This document shows positions 20,815 to 29,316 of a stretch of DNA of 64,000 nucleotides, in pieces. The DNA comes from Oceanispirochaeta sp963676905 (GTDB taxonomy: Bacteria > Spirochaetota > Spirochaetia > DSM-2461). Position 1 is the stretch's first letter. Every line of letters begins with the position of its first letter. The notes under the pieces are model-generated. The model was not told the origin of the DNA. It saw nothing but the letters and a program-made list of their open reading frames with translations, and ran no database searches. Position numbers and translations under genes: made by a program. Location of the stretch: assembly GCA_963676905.2 (NCBI GenBank), contig CAXXVE010000001.1:3906001-3970000 (forward strand). The letters are read 5' to 3'.

Positions 20815-20834
20815 ATATTCTGATTTCAGAATAT
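20815..20834. promoter_or_regulatory. Palindromic operator-like site
   Basis: A perfect 9-bp inverted repeat, atattctga and tcagaatat, has a 2-base spacer. It lies 27 bases before the ATG of the FMN-binding protein gene. There is no T-run, so an operator for a dimeric repressor is more likely than a terminator. Confidence 0.45.
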
Positions 20835-20860
20835 TCAAATTGCTTTGAGGAGTGTATTTA

Positions 20861-21259
20861 ATGGCAAAATTAACAGAAGCGATGAAAGAGTTGATAGGTA
20901 CACAGCAGTGCTTTCATGCGACAGTCAGCAAAGATGGTGTTCCCAACAATGCCCCCAAACGGTCCACACGGGTTTTCGATGATGAGACCCTGATCTTTAC
21001 AGAGGGCACGGCCGGAACAACCTATCAGAATATTATCGATGGTTCTTCCATATCTACAGCAGTGGTCAACAGGGAAACCGTTGACGGTTACCGATTTGTC
21101 GGCACTCCTCAGCTACTGACTGACGGAGAGATATACGAGAAGACTGCCCAGATGTCAATTGATGCGGGTATGCCCAAACCCAAAGCGGTGGTTCTTGTAA
21201 AAATCAATGAGATCCACGGCCTGAAGCCCGGTCCCATGGCCGGAAAAAAGATAGATTAA
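20861..21259 (+). CDS. Pyridoxamine 5'-phosphate oxidase-family FMN-binding protein
   Basis: The protein has 132 residues from the ATG at 20861, chosen because GAGGAG lies eight bases upstream; an in-frame GTG at 20852 would overlap that site. It resembles the small split-barrel flavin-binding proteins of the PNPOx-like family. An N-terminal helix is followed by F-H-A-T-V-S-K-D-G-V-P-N, a central strand pair D-D-E-T-L-I-F-T-E-G and the C-terminal V-K-I-N-E-I-H-G-L-K-P-G-P. Such proteins bind FMN or F420 as homodimers and reduce small substrates. A true pyridoxine role is unlikely at this length. It appears to be a single-gene unit with its own terminator downstream. Confidence 0.75.
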   Translation: MAKLTEAMKELIGTQQCFHATVSKDGVPNNAPKRSTRVFDDETLIFTEGTAGTTYQNIIDGSSISTAVVNRETVDGYRFVGTPQLLTDGEIYEKTAQMSIDAGMPKPKAVVLVKINEIHGLKPGPMAGKKID

Positions 21260-21293
21260 AGGTTTATTACTGCCTTTCCTCCATAATACTTGT

Positions 21294-21349
21294 ACTGCAG
21301 TCTCCTCCGCAGAGAGATCCTTCCTGATGAGGGGGCTGCAGTTTTTTTT
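21294..21349 (+). terminator. Rho-independent terminator
   Basis: A 14-bp stem (21294-21307 with 21329-21342, two G-U pairs) built around actgcag/ctgcagt is followed directly by a run of eight T. It terminates the FMN-binding protein gene. Confidence 0.85.
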
Positions 21350-21434
21350 CCCTGCCATTCAATTCAAATTATCCTGAATTCCCGCAAAGTTCAAAATCTG
21401 CTGTAAGTTGTTCCATAGGACTGGGGAGAAATAT

Positions 21435-21803
21435 ATGAAGAATTTTCTACTGGGGAGCCTCATCTTTCTTTCCGCGGCCAATATATCCGGTCAGGAGAGC
21501 TTCCCCGAAATCATTTATACCGGTGATGAATCATCAAAAAAAGAGGTTCTGGCTCTGATTGACAGTTCTCTGCGGAAAAACGGTGATCTGGGGGTCTATG
21601 GAGATCTTTCAGGAGGCCTTCAGGTCCTTCTGGAGCAGGGTATGGCTGTTTCTGTCAGTGAGTGCAAGGAAGGCTATGATGTCAGCATCTGGCCTGCAGA
21701 AAGCAGCCATGGTCATGATTTTTCACTGACTGTCTCCCCGAAGGGTGAAATCTCCGGAGTCGTTGTCGGAGAAATTCTTCCACCTCCCGAATTAAATGAC
21801 TGA
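21435..21803 (+). CDS. Small exported hypothetical protein
   Basis: The protein has 122 residues from the ATG at 21435, which has GGGGAGA five bases upstream; the longer frame from 21408 has no ribosome site. The N-terminus is a typical signal peptide: M-K-N, a hydrophobic core and a likely cut after I-S-G or near Q-E. The mature ~100 residues are acidic, with no cysteine pair or known motif, and appear to alternate strands and helices. I do not recognise the family. It sits alone between a terminator and two minus-strand genes, and its periplasmic location is inferred from the signal. Confidence 0.6.
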   Translation: MKNFLLGSLIFLSAANISGQESFPEIIYTGDESSKKEVLALIDSSLRKNGDLGVYGDLSGGLQVLLEQGMAVSVSECKEGYDVSIWPAESSHGHDFSLTVSPKGEISGVVVGEILPPPELND

Positions 21804-21843
21804 AAGATCCTGTATCGCCTCGAAATCATTCCTGAGAAATGAG

Positions 21844-22041
21844 CTATTTCTTCAGTCCTGTCTTCTTCCTCAAATCCTTTAAGGCGTCTCTTTTTCCGAT
21901 GAGTATATATATGTCTTTCAGAAGGCTTTCCGCTGATTCAAATTCCGACCCGCTGATGTTTTCGTCATAGGAAGACTGCAGTTTTCTCATCTCATTGGCA
22001 TATTCTGTTTCCAGAGCCTTTATGGCATATTCAAAATCCAT
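21844..22041 (-). CDS. Small coiled-coil hypothetical protein
   Basis: The protein has 65 residues from the ATG at 22041, which has GGGAGAG four bases upstream. A longer start at 22080 is possible but overlaps the tail of the preceding reading frame. The sequence is charged and helical, with heptad-like spacing (Y-A-I-K-A-L-E-T-E-Y) and a basic end K-K-T-G-L-K-K. It lies directly downstream of the membrane-protein gene at 22167-23678 and is probably in the same transcript. I do not recognise a function. Confidence 0.55.
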   Translation of the reverse strand: MDFEYAIKALETEYANEMRKLQSSYDENISGSEFESAESLLKDIYILIGKRDALKDLRKKTGLKK

Positions 22042-22166
22042 ATTTCTCTCCCGAGTGAGGTTATCCCTCCCCTTCATCATATAATTCTAATGCATCTTCC
22101 TGCCGGGAGGGCTCTTTGAAATCGGATTGAGCCTGTATCTCATATTCAAAGGATTCAGAAAACAGG

Positions 22167-23678
22167 TCACAAGCTCCCTTTGATGGGGTCCGGGCTATCC
22201 GGGGCGAAGGAGATTCCGGGAGTATCCATTATATCCAGTCTGATATTGAGGTGCCCCTCCTGACGATACGGCTCATCCCGGATGATTCCGCTTACCGCAG
22301 ACTGGTTCTTCACCTGCTCCGTCTTCTGCTTCAGGCGGCTCAGCATTTGAATAAAATCATCGGTCCGGGCACTGTGCCTGTGCTGATAATCAAAAAAGCC
22401 GCTCTGGAAAGAACCAAAATCATAATCCAGGTCAAAATCACTGTAGGTACCGTCACGGGAGAGGATAACAGAATCCGGCCCCCCGGCATCCTCAAGCCTC
22501 CGGCTGAGTTCAGCCTGAAATAAATCTTGCTCTTCATCTATAAAGTGTCTGTAAGCTCTCCACATTTCCGGGCTGTAGTTCCCCTTACAGTTTTCAAGGA
22601 GTTTCCTGAAATTCTGGAATGAAGGGGTCTCTGAAAAAACTCTGACCACTTCTGAAGCCTGGTCGGTATTGAGCCAGTTTTCCCAGCCCTCTACCCTCTT
22701 CTGAAGCCGGGACTGATTCTCCCGGGGATAGTTTTCACGGTGAATGTCGGCTAACGGGCTGTTATCAAGCTGTTCATACAGCTTTAAACGGCTAATTATG
22801 CCGGAGTAGTCAGGCTCTTTATACAGAGTGTCACTGGGGATTAACAGGGACATAACAGATATGGTCTGCTGATCCAGCACGGGAACAAAACGTACAGATT
22901 CAAGAGCAATCTCATCCCCCTTCTCCGGTTCAGAAGCAATAAAATCTTTGAGGCTGTTATAGACAACAGGATCAAAGGCGAGGTGCCGCTGGATTTCCTC
23001 CTGTTCCCGGCGGTATTCAGAAACCTTTCCAATATACTGAAAAAGCTTTGGAACTCCGAATCCTATCAATACGACTGAGAGTGTAATAAGAAGAGAAAAC
23101 AGGATACCCAGGGCCGCACCGGGCCATGTTGACAGGTGACCCAGAAACAGCTTCTGCATCAAAGAGGCTTCCTCGTAGATCTCCTCTACAATAACAGCAT
23201 CTTGATCGACTTCTCCCCCCTGCAGCCTGTACCGGTCCATGGTCTCCCGGGTCAGAAAAAGCTTCCCTTCGACCGAAATCAATGCCGCCTTATTGTTACT
23301 CATAAATACAGCATCGGCTCTGTTTATTTCATCTTCTTTCATGGTGAAGACAAAGTGATTTTTAAATATTATCTCCTGTGATCCTATAAAAGCCCGGTCG
23401 GGAACGGTCAGCTTGCTGCCAATATGGACAGAGGCTCTGACATATTCGATCCGAAGCGGCCCCTCAAGGCTGTAAATCTGCGGTGATTCTGCTGACGCCC
23501 CATAAAGTTTCCGGAAGAAGGACTGTTCCTTTAGGGACATCTGAGACGGAGAACTCTCTTTCGGGATTGTTTTAGTCTGATTGAGCCTATCTTCTCTTAC
23601 TCTTTTTAAAAAGAGAATGGGAATTAGAAGGAAGGGAATCAATAATAAAAATGCATACATGTTTGGAGAACCTATCAT
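22167..23678 (-). CDS. Hypothetical membrane protein
   Basis: The protein has 503 residues. An N-terminal hydrophobic helix (residues ~8-24) is followed by ~150 polar residues, a second strong membrane helix near residues 190-212, and a ~290-residue charged C-terminal region with tyrosine- and aspartate-rich stretches. No known domain is recognised. With two membrane helices, the middle and C-terminal parts are probably exposed on opposite faces or both in the cytoplasm. No ribosome site is clear at the ATG. The reading frame stops at 22167, but the +1 frame beyond it stays open to 22061 and reads like a coding acidic tail ending just before the next gene's ribosome site. The annotated C-terminus may therefore reflect a frameshift. 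Confidence 0.6.
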   Translation of the reverse strand: MIGSPNMYAFLLLIPFLLIPILFLKRVREDRLNQTKTIPKESSPSQMSLKEQSFFRKLYGASAESPQIYSLEGPLRIEYVRASVHIGSKLTVPDRAFIGSQEIIFKNHFVFTMKEDEINRADAVFMSNNKAALISVEGKLFLTRETMDRYRLQGGEVDQDAVIVEEIYEEASLMQKLFLGHLSTWPGAALGILFSLLITLSVVLIGFGVPKLFQYIGKVSEYRREQEEIQRHLAFDPVVYNSLKDFIASEPEKGDEIALESVRFVPVLDQQTISVMSLLIPSDTLYKEPDYSGIISRLKLYEQLDNSPLADIHRENYPRENQSRLQKRVEGWENWLNTDQASEVVRVFSETPSFQNFRKLLENCKGNYSPEMWRAYRHFIDEEQDLFQAELSRRLEDAGGPDSVILSRDGTYSDFDLDYDFGSFQSGFFDYQHRHSARTDDFIQMLSRLKQKTEQVKNQSAVSGIIRDEPYRQEGHLNIRLDIMDTPGISFAPDSPDPIKGSL

Positions 23679-23836
23679 ATTCGTTGAAATGATTCAAAAG
23701 GTCAGGTATTTTCATTTCCTTAATCAAGGAGGATTCATCTTCCGGACTGCCGGACTGCCCGGATTTCCCCCATATTTAAACAAAAGATAACTTCTTCCAT
23801 TGCTTAATTTTACCTATCTATGATATTTTCCCGGGA

Positions 23837-25213
23837 ATGAAACCATTCAGCGCTTTGTCGCTCTCTCCAGAAATGCTGGAAAACCTTAACAAACTCGAAT
23901 ACACAAGTATGACCCCCATACAGGAAGTCAGTATTCCTCCCATTATCAAAAAGAAGGATATTCTGGCCCTTGCAAAGACAGGCAGCGGAAAGACTGCGGC
24001 ATTCAGTATAGGTATTCTTGAAAACCTCGATGTCAAACGATTCCGGGTTCAAAACCTTATTCTCTGCCCCACCCGGGAACTTGCTGACCAGGTCTCGAAA
24101 GAGATACGCCGTATTGCCCGGTTCCGTCACAACATCAAGATTGTAACCATCACAGGGGGGATTCCCCATTTTCAGCAGGAGCACTCCCTCAGTCACCAGG
24201 CCCATATTGTGGTGGGGACTCCGGGAAGGGTCCACAAACTCTTAAGAAGAGGTTCCCTCGTTCTGGATGAACTGAAATCCGTAGTCCTGGATGAAGCTGA
24301 CCGTATGCTTGATATGGGTTTTATTGATGAGATCCATGATATATTCGGTTTCGTACCGGAAAAGACCCAGACCCTCTGTTTTTCGGCTACCTTTCCCGAA
24401 GAGATCAAAGAGCTGAGCCGGAAACTCCAGAATAACCCCAAAGAAATTATTGTGGAATCAAAGGGTGATGACATAGCCATAAGTCAGACATTCTACAGAG
24501 CAGGATGGAAAGAAAAGAGCGATGCAGTTGTGAAGATTCTTAAGATGAATCAGCCCGAATCGGTTCTGATCTTCTGCAATACCAAAGATGCCTGCCGGAA
24601 GATTTCTCGGGATCTAAAGGATTCAGGACTATCCTGCCTCGCCCTCCATGGAGACCTGGAACAGAAGGAGCGAACAGAGGTACTCACCCGTTTTTCAAAC
24701 GGAAGCGTCCGGATTCTTATTGCCACGGATGTCGCCGCCCGGGGCCTGGATATCAAGGAGCTGGGAGCCGTCATCAACTACGACATGCCCTTTGAAACAG
24801 AAAACTATATCCACCGCATCGGCAGAACCGGACGGGCCGGCCAGGAGGGCTCCGCCTACTCCCTTATGACTGCAAAGGAGCAGTTCCGTCTGGACCAGAT
24901 CAATGAATTACTGGACAGCCGTTTTATGATAGAAGAGATTCCTGAGGACGAAAGTCAAAAGAGTTCTTTTGGCTCTGCATCCATGGTCACCCTCTCCATA
25001 AACGGAGGACGAAAAAATAAAATTAGCCCGGGAGATCTTCTGGGAGCCCTGACAGCCGACGGAACCGTACCGGGCAAGGCCATCGGGAAAATTGACCGCC
25101 AGGATTTTATCACATTCGTTGCGGTTGAATCCGGCTCGGCTGACAGAGCGCAGCAACTGCTGGAAAAGGGTCTCATAAAAGGCCGTCAGTTTAAAGTAAG
25201 GCGCCATAATTGA
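23837..25213 (+). CDS. dbpA: ATP-dependent RNA helicase DbpA
   Basis: The protein has 458 residues. It is a complete DEAD-box core: T-P-I-Q (Q motif), A-K-T-G-S-G-K-T (Walker A, near residue 50), P-T-R-E-L, T-P-G-R, D-E-A-D, S-A-T, then A-T-D-V-A-A-R-G-L-D and H-R-I-G-R-T-G-R-A-G. The last ~75 residues match the DbpA RNA-binding domain: L-S-I-N-G-G-R-K-N-K-I, G-K-I-D, F-V-A-V-E, and a K-G-R-x-F-K-V-R-R ending. That domain targets 23S rRNA hairpin 92 during large-subunit assembly in known homologues. The gene overlaps or abuts the next helicase gene, suggesting one operon for rRNA maturation. Confidence 0.9.
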   Translation: MKPFSALSLSPEMLENLNKLEYTSMTPIQEVSIPPIIKKKDILALAKTGSGKTAAFSIGILENLDVKRFRVQNLILCPTRELADQVSKEIRRIARFRHNIKIVTITGGIPHFQQEHSLSHQAHIVVGTPGRVHKLLRRGSLVLDELKSVVLDEADRMLDMGFIDEIHDIFGFVPEKTQTLCFSATFPEEIKELSRKLQNNPKEIIVESKGDDIAISQTFYRAGWKEKSDAVVKILKMNQPESVLIFCNTKDACRKISRDLKDSGLSCLALHGDLEQKERTEVLTRFSNGSVRILIATDVAARGLDIKELGAVINYDMPFETENYIHRIGRTGRAGQEGSAYSLMTAKEQFRLDQINELLDSRFMIEEIPEDESQKSSFGSASMVTLSINGGRKNKISPGDLLGALTADGTVPGKAIGKIDRQDFITFVAVESGSADRAQQLLEKGLIKGRQFKVRRHN

Positions 25214-26484
25214 ATAACCATCCCCTGGAGATCAAACCATTGAAAGAGAATGAAAAACCTGTATCCCGATCCTTTGCTGCTACTGGGCTGTCAGAGCCGA
25301 TCTTAAAGGCACTGAAAGCACTGAACTATAAAGAGCCAACCCCCATTCAGGATCAGACAATCGCGTCCGTTCTTGCTGGACGGGATATCCTGGGTACGGC
25401 CCAGACAGGGACGGGAAAGACTGCTGCCTTTATGCTTCCTTTAATTGATATTCTAAGCAAACATACTAAGGCTTCCTCCAACAGCATCAGAGCACTTGTT
25501 CTGGTGCCTACAAGGGAACTGGCGGCTCAGGTCTATGAAAACACAGTCAATTACAGCCGCTTTCTAAAAGTCAGGTCCACAGTGGCCTATGGCGGAGTCA
25601 AAATCAATCCTCAGATGATCCGCCTGAGCAAAGGTGTTGATATTCTTGTGTCGACACCCGGCAGGCTTTTGGATTTATACAGAAAAAACGCTGTTCAGTT
25701 CCATGATCTGGAAGTGCTTGTTTTTGATGAGGCCGACAGGATGCTGAACCTGGGTTTTCAGGACGAAGTAAAAGATATTCTCAAACTACTCCCCCGGGAC
25801 AGGCAGACCATGATGTTTACAGCCACTCTATCTGATGAGGTGAGTCTTCTGGCAAAAGAACTCCTGCATACCCCTCTTGAAGTGTCTGTCATTCCTGAAG
25901 AAATAACACTGGATGCCGTGAGTCAGTATGTGTACCCGGTGGCCCATGAACGAAAGACTGAGCTCCTTCTGGAGCTGATGAAGAAAAATAACTGGCTCAA
26001 AATTCTAATATTCGTCAAAACAAAAAACAGAGCGGACAGGCTTGTAAAAAAACTGATCCATGCCGGGTATATCGCACAGGCTATTCATGGAGATAAAAGC
26101 CAGGGGGCGAGGACAAAAGCCCTTGCCGAGTTCAAAAAAGATGACGCTTCAATTCTTGTTGCCACAGACCTTGCCGCAAGGGGGTTGGACATTGACCGTC
26201 TGCCCCTGGTCATCAGCTTCGATCTTCCTCACCTGAAAGAGGACTATATTCATAGAATCGGCAGAACCGGACGTGCCGGACAGGTCGGTAAAGCTCTGTC
26301 CTTTGTCAGCCCTGAGGAGTTTGACAGCCTTAAAGACATTGAGCGGCTTACAAAACAGGTCCTACCCAGAGTCGAAACAGAGGGATTCCAGCTGACCCCG
26401 CCCCTTCCCGAATCAAAGCTGGACACAAGGCCTTTTAAGGCAAAAAAAACGAAGAAGAAAAAGCTTAAGAAACCGCAGACCTGA
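25210..26484 (+). CDS. DEAD-box RNA helicase, RhlE-like
   Basis: The protein has 424 residues with all DEAD-box motifs: P-T-P-I-Q-D-Q, A-Q-T-G-T-G-K-T, P-T-R-E-L, S-T-P-G-R, D-E-A-D, T-A-T, A-T-D-L-A-A-R-G-L-D and H-R-I-G-R-T-G-R-A-G. The short lysine-rich tail (K-A-K-K-T-K-K-K-K-L-K-K) is typical of RhlE-type proteins and would bind RNA nonspecifically. The start is uncertain: a TTG at 25210 overlaps the dbpA stop, while a TTG at 25240 has GGAG upstream. Either way translation is coupled to dbpA. The likely role is rRNA or mRNA remodelling. Confidence 0.87.
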   Translation: MNNHPLEIKPLKENEKPVSRSFAATGLSEPILKALKALNYKEPTPIQDQTIASVLAGRDILGTAQTGTGKTAAFMLPLIDILSKHTKASSNSIRALVLVPTRELAAQVYENTVNYSRFLKVRSTVAYGGVKINPQMIRLSKGVDILVSTPGRLLDLYRKNAVQFHDLEVLVFDEADRMLNLGFQDEVKDILKLLPRDRQTMMFTATLSDEVSLLAKELLHTPLEVSVIPEEITLDAVSQYVYPVAHERKTELLLELMKKNNWLKILIFVKTKNRADRLVKKLIHAGYIAQAIHGDKSQGARTKALAEFKKDDASILVATDLAARGLDIDRLPLVISFDLPHLKEDYIHRIGRTGRAGQVGKALSFVSPEEFDSLKDIERLTKQVLPRVETEGFQLTPPLPESKLDTRPFKAKKTKKKKLKKPQT

Positions 26485-26552
26485 TCTCTTCTCTGAAAAT
26501 GCAGTAAAAATGAGCTATATTCATTAAAAACAGACTTGTGGAGTACATAACA

Positions 26553-27074
26553 ATGAGAATCAAACATCAGTTTCTGGATACCCTTCCCGCCCGAAAGATT
26601 CAAAGCGGCGAAGTTGTAAATCTCTTTCTCCGCTGTCTCATGCTGTTTATCTTCTCAGTAGCACTGGTTATTGTGATGGAAGTTCTTCTGGTCATGGCAG
26701 ATTACATGCTGAAGACTGAATCCCTTCCCATACTCAAAAAAGGTCAGCTTGCTGTTCTATTCTTTCTGATTCTGGATCCCCTCTCCTGCCGGGCGCATTT
26801 TGAAGACCTGCTCTTCAGGAATGTACTGGAATGGAAGGATGCCCGGATACAGGATCTTTACAGCAAACCTGTAATGGAACGCGGGTCCTGGCGTCTGAGG
26901 ATAATCGAACCAGTCCGGTACAATATCCTCAACCTTGAAAACAAACACGAAATCAGTGTGGAGCAAAGAGTTTTCAGCCGTCTGGAAAAAGGAGAGAAGA
27001 TCTCCCTTGTAGTGGGAGCCAGAAGCAAGGCAGTTCTGGCTGTTAAAACCAATATTTCCTGGGACAGTGTTTAA
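26553..27074 (+). CDS. Hypothetical membrane protein
   Basis: The protein has 173 residues from the ATG at 26553, with GGAG ten bases upstream; a GTG at 26538 gives five more residues. A long hydrophobic helix (about residues 30-52) and a second one around residues 68-85 suggest two membrane passes. A ~90-residue charged cytoplasmic domain follows, containing W-R-L-R and V-V-G-A-R-S-K-A. It somewhat recalls PsiE-type small membrane proteins, but I would not assign it. It stands 68 bases downstream of the helicase gene and ends before a strong hairpin, so it could be the last gene of the helicase operon. Confidence 0.55.
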   Translation: MRIKHQFLDTLPARKIQSGEVVNLFLRCLMLFIFSVALVIVMEVLLVMADYMLKTESLPILKKGQLAVLFFLILDPLSCRAHFEDLLFRNVLEWKDARIQDLYSKPVMERGSWRLRIIEPVRYNILNLENKHEISVEQRVFSRLEKGEKISLVVGARSKAVLAVKTNISWDSV

Positions 27075-27126
27075 AACAGGCTAAATCATTTATTTCATTT
27101 TCATCATACAATCATTCAAATAAAAA

Positions 27127-27148
27127 TATCCCCCTGGGAAGGGGGATA
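27127..27148. terminator. Bidirectional terminator hairpin
   Basis: A perfect 8-bp stem, tatccccc/gggggata, has a 6-base loop. It is flanked by ATTTTC on the plus side and by TTTTTA on the minus side. It lies between the convergent genes ending at 27074 and 27202 and can serve both. Confidence 0.75.
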
Positions 27149-27201
27149 ATTTTCGAACTGTTAAACATTTACCAGGGTAAAACGTTTTGGCTTTCTTCCT
27201 C

Positions 27202-28284
27202 TTATTTCAGATTCATATTGAAGAACGATTCAATTTTATCAAAGGGAATAACATCCATTCCATCGTACAAATCTGTGTGGTTTGCTCCCGGAATAATCAT
27301 AAGTTCCTTATTGGCCGCCCATTTGGAGCCGCTTCCGCTGGTCATGTCATTATATGCATCCTGGCTAAAGTAGAGTGAATGAGCGTTCTCTCCGTGAATC
27401 ATCAGAACAGGATTTCTGATTTCTTTGATATACTGCAGAATAGGCATATTAAGAAGAGAAAGGGATGAGGTCATTACCCAACCGCGGCTGAAGTTAACAG
27501 CACGTTCATGATAGCCACGGGGAGTTGCATAATAGTCGGCATAGTCTTTCAAAAACTGCGGTAATTCTGCGTTCGGGTTCATTGCTGCATCAGGCTTGGC
27601 GTATGTACCTGCTTTGTAGTCGATTGTACGCTGTGCGTTGAGCTGTTCTCTGACTGCGTAACGTGCATCCTCGTCCATAGAATCAAAGTAACCGTTTGCT
27701 GTAACACGGGTCATATCGTACATTGTAGAAGTTACGGTCGCCTTTATGCGGGTGTCATTTGCAGCTGCATTCAGGGCAAAACCGCCCCAGCCGCAGATAC
27801 CAATAATACCGATCTTTTCAGGATCAACATTTGCCTGAACGGAAAGAAAGTCGACAGCGGCGGAAAAGTCTTCAGTATAGATACTGGGATCGGCCACATC
27901 GCGGACCGCACCACCCGATTCGCCGGTAAAGGACGGATCAAAGGCAATGGTCAAAAAGCCATGTGCTGCCATCTCTTGTGCATACAGCCCTGATGACTGC
28001 TCCTTGACGGCGCCGAAAGGTCCGGCTACAGCAAGTGCTGGCAGTTTGCCCTGGGCATTTTTAGGGGTATACATATCGGCAACCAGGGTTATTCCATAGC
28101 GGTTGTGAAAAGTCACCTTTTGATGGTTGACTTTGTCGTTTTGGGGGAACACCTTGTCCCATTCACTTGTGAGAGTCAGTTTTGTTTCTGTCATTGTCCT
28201 CTCATTCTGGTTTGTAGCGCACGAAACCAGCGCGAGGGCTGCAAAAAGGATTCCTGATACCAGCAGGTACTGCATTTTCTTCAT
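27202..28284 (-). CDS. Alpha/beta hydrolase lipoprotein, dienelactone hydrolase-like
   Basis: The protein has 360 residues. It starts at an ATG with AGGAG six bases upstream. The signal peptide ends in L-V-S-C, a lipobox, so the protein is membrane-anchored. The alpha/beta hydrolase fold is shown by F-D-P-S-F-T-G-E-S-G-G, the nucleophile elbow G-I-C-G-W-G-G with cysteine in place of the usual serine, and a late P-G-A-N-H-T-D with the catalytic histidine. A cysteine nucleophile is known in dienelactone hydrolases and YcjY-like proteins. It probably hydrolyses an ester or lactone in the periplasm or at the surface. It appears monocistronic, sharing a terminator with the gene before it. Confidence 0.82.
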   Translation of the reverse strand: MKKMQYLLVSGILFAALALVSCATNQNERTMTETKLTLTSEWDKVFPQNDKVNHQKVTFHNRYGITLVADMYTPKNAQGKLPALAVAGPFGAVKEQSSGLYAQEMAAHGFLTIAFDPSFTGESGGAVRDVADPSIYTEDFSAAVDFLSVQANVDPEKIGIIGICGWGGFALNAAANDTRIKATVTSTMYDMTRVTANGYFDSMDEDARYAVREQLNAQRTIDYKAGTYAKPDAAMNPNAELPQFLKDYADYYATPRGYHERAVNFSRGWVMTSSLSLLNMPILQYIKEIRNPVLMIHGENAHSLYFSQDAYNDMTSGSGSKWAANKELMIIPGANHTDLYDGMDVIPFDKIESFFNMNLK

Positions 28285-28602
28285 TTTTGGCTCCTATTTG
28301 GTTGTGGTATTGTCATTGTTATAAAGATAGTTAAGACCTGAAAGGAAATAAATACATGATCCTTTGCATTATTTGCCTATTTCTACATTTCCATCTAAAT
28401 TAGTTCAACTATTTGATCAAAATATTGACTATTTTTTATCTTTTTCAATTTTTGAGTATTTCAACGAAGAAAAATCTATATATTATTATCCGGGGCAGGT
28501 AAATCCCATGAATTTTGATGCAACTGGTCTACCAAGTCGGGGAATTTCCACTTTTCAATTCAATCCTGCAATCATCACAAACTTCTCTAACCTACCAGTA
28601 TT
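28285..28602. other. AT-rich intergenic region
   Basis: This 318-base gap separates the hydrolase gene (minus) from radC (plus). It is AT-rich and probably holds both promoters. An open frame of 80 codons (28364-28606) shows no ribosome site and an unnatural F/Y/S-rich composition, so I do not call it a gene. Nothing else is supported. Confidence 0.5.
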
Positions 28603-29268
28603 ATGAAAAACTACAAAATCAGTTCCCGGAACGCTCTACAGCCCCGGGAGAAGGCCTTCCAGTACGGGGTTTCAGTGCTCAATGACAGGGAGCTTCTGAA
28701 GATCCTGATAGGCAGCGGCCAGAAGGGCCGGAATGTGGATTCCATTTCAAAGGATCTCCTGAAGCTTCTGGATTTCAACGAAGATATGCCGGAACCAGCA
28801 GAGCTTATGGAGATTCAAGGTATGGGCATGGCCCGGTCCTCTTTGATTCTGGCGGCCCTGGAGTTCAGCCGTCGGCACTATCTGTCCCAGAATACAAGGA
28901 TCACTCACCCTGAGGCGATCTACCGTCTGATCAGCCATATGGCGGACCGGAAACAGGAATACTTCTTTACCATAAGCCTCAATGGTGCTCATGAGCATAT
29001 CAAAACCAGGCAGATCAGCCAGGGGCTTGTAAACCGGACGATTGTCCATCCCCGTGAAGTATTTGCCGACCCCATTACAGACCGGGCTGCCGCCCTTTGT
29101 ATAGCCCACAATCATCCAAGCGGCTCGCTTGAGCCCAGCCGTGAGGACAGGGATATAACCAAGCGCATGGTAGATGCAGGAGACCTTCTTGGTATACCCA
29201 TTCTAGACCATATCATTTTCAGTTCCCGGGGATACTTCAGCTTTATGGAAGAGGGGCTTCTCTCATAA
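28603..29268 (+). CDS. radC: RadC-family JAB-domain protein
   Basis: The protein has 221 residues, the normal length for RadC. The N-terminal third holds the helix-hairpin-helix part (L-I-G-S-G-Q-K-G, then I-Q-G-M-G-M-A-R). The C-terminal two thirds are the MPN/JAB metal-binding domain with the diagnostic H-N-H-P-S-G followed by a conserved aspartate (S-R-E-D). The family was named for a supposed DNA-repair role that was later doubted, and a metalloprotease or nuclease-like activity has not been settled. The start is an ATG with no strong ribosome site. It appears to be a single gene. Confidence 0.9.
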   Translation: MKNYKISSRNALQPREKAFQYGVSVLNDRELLKILIGSGQKGRNVDSISKDLLKLLDFNEDMPEPAELMEIQGMGMARSSLILAALEFSRRHYLSQNTRITHPEAIYRLISHMADRKQEYFFTISLNGAHEHIKTRQISQGLVNRTIVHPREVFADPITDRAAALCIAHNHPSGSLEPSREDRDITKRMVDAGDLLGIPILDHIIFSSRGYFSFMEEGLLS

Positions 29269-29316
29269 GAAACCCTGGCTTAGAGACAGGCTTGATAATC
29301 AACACAACCGTATTGA

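Noticed and set aside
28364..28606. 80-codon plus-strand ORF before radC
   Set aside because: No ribosome site, AT-rich with aromatic- and serine-rich composition, and overlaps the radC start.
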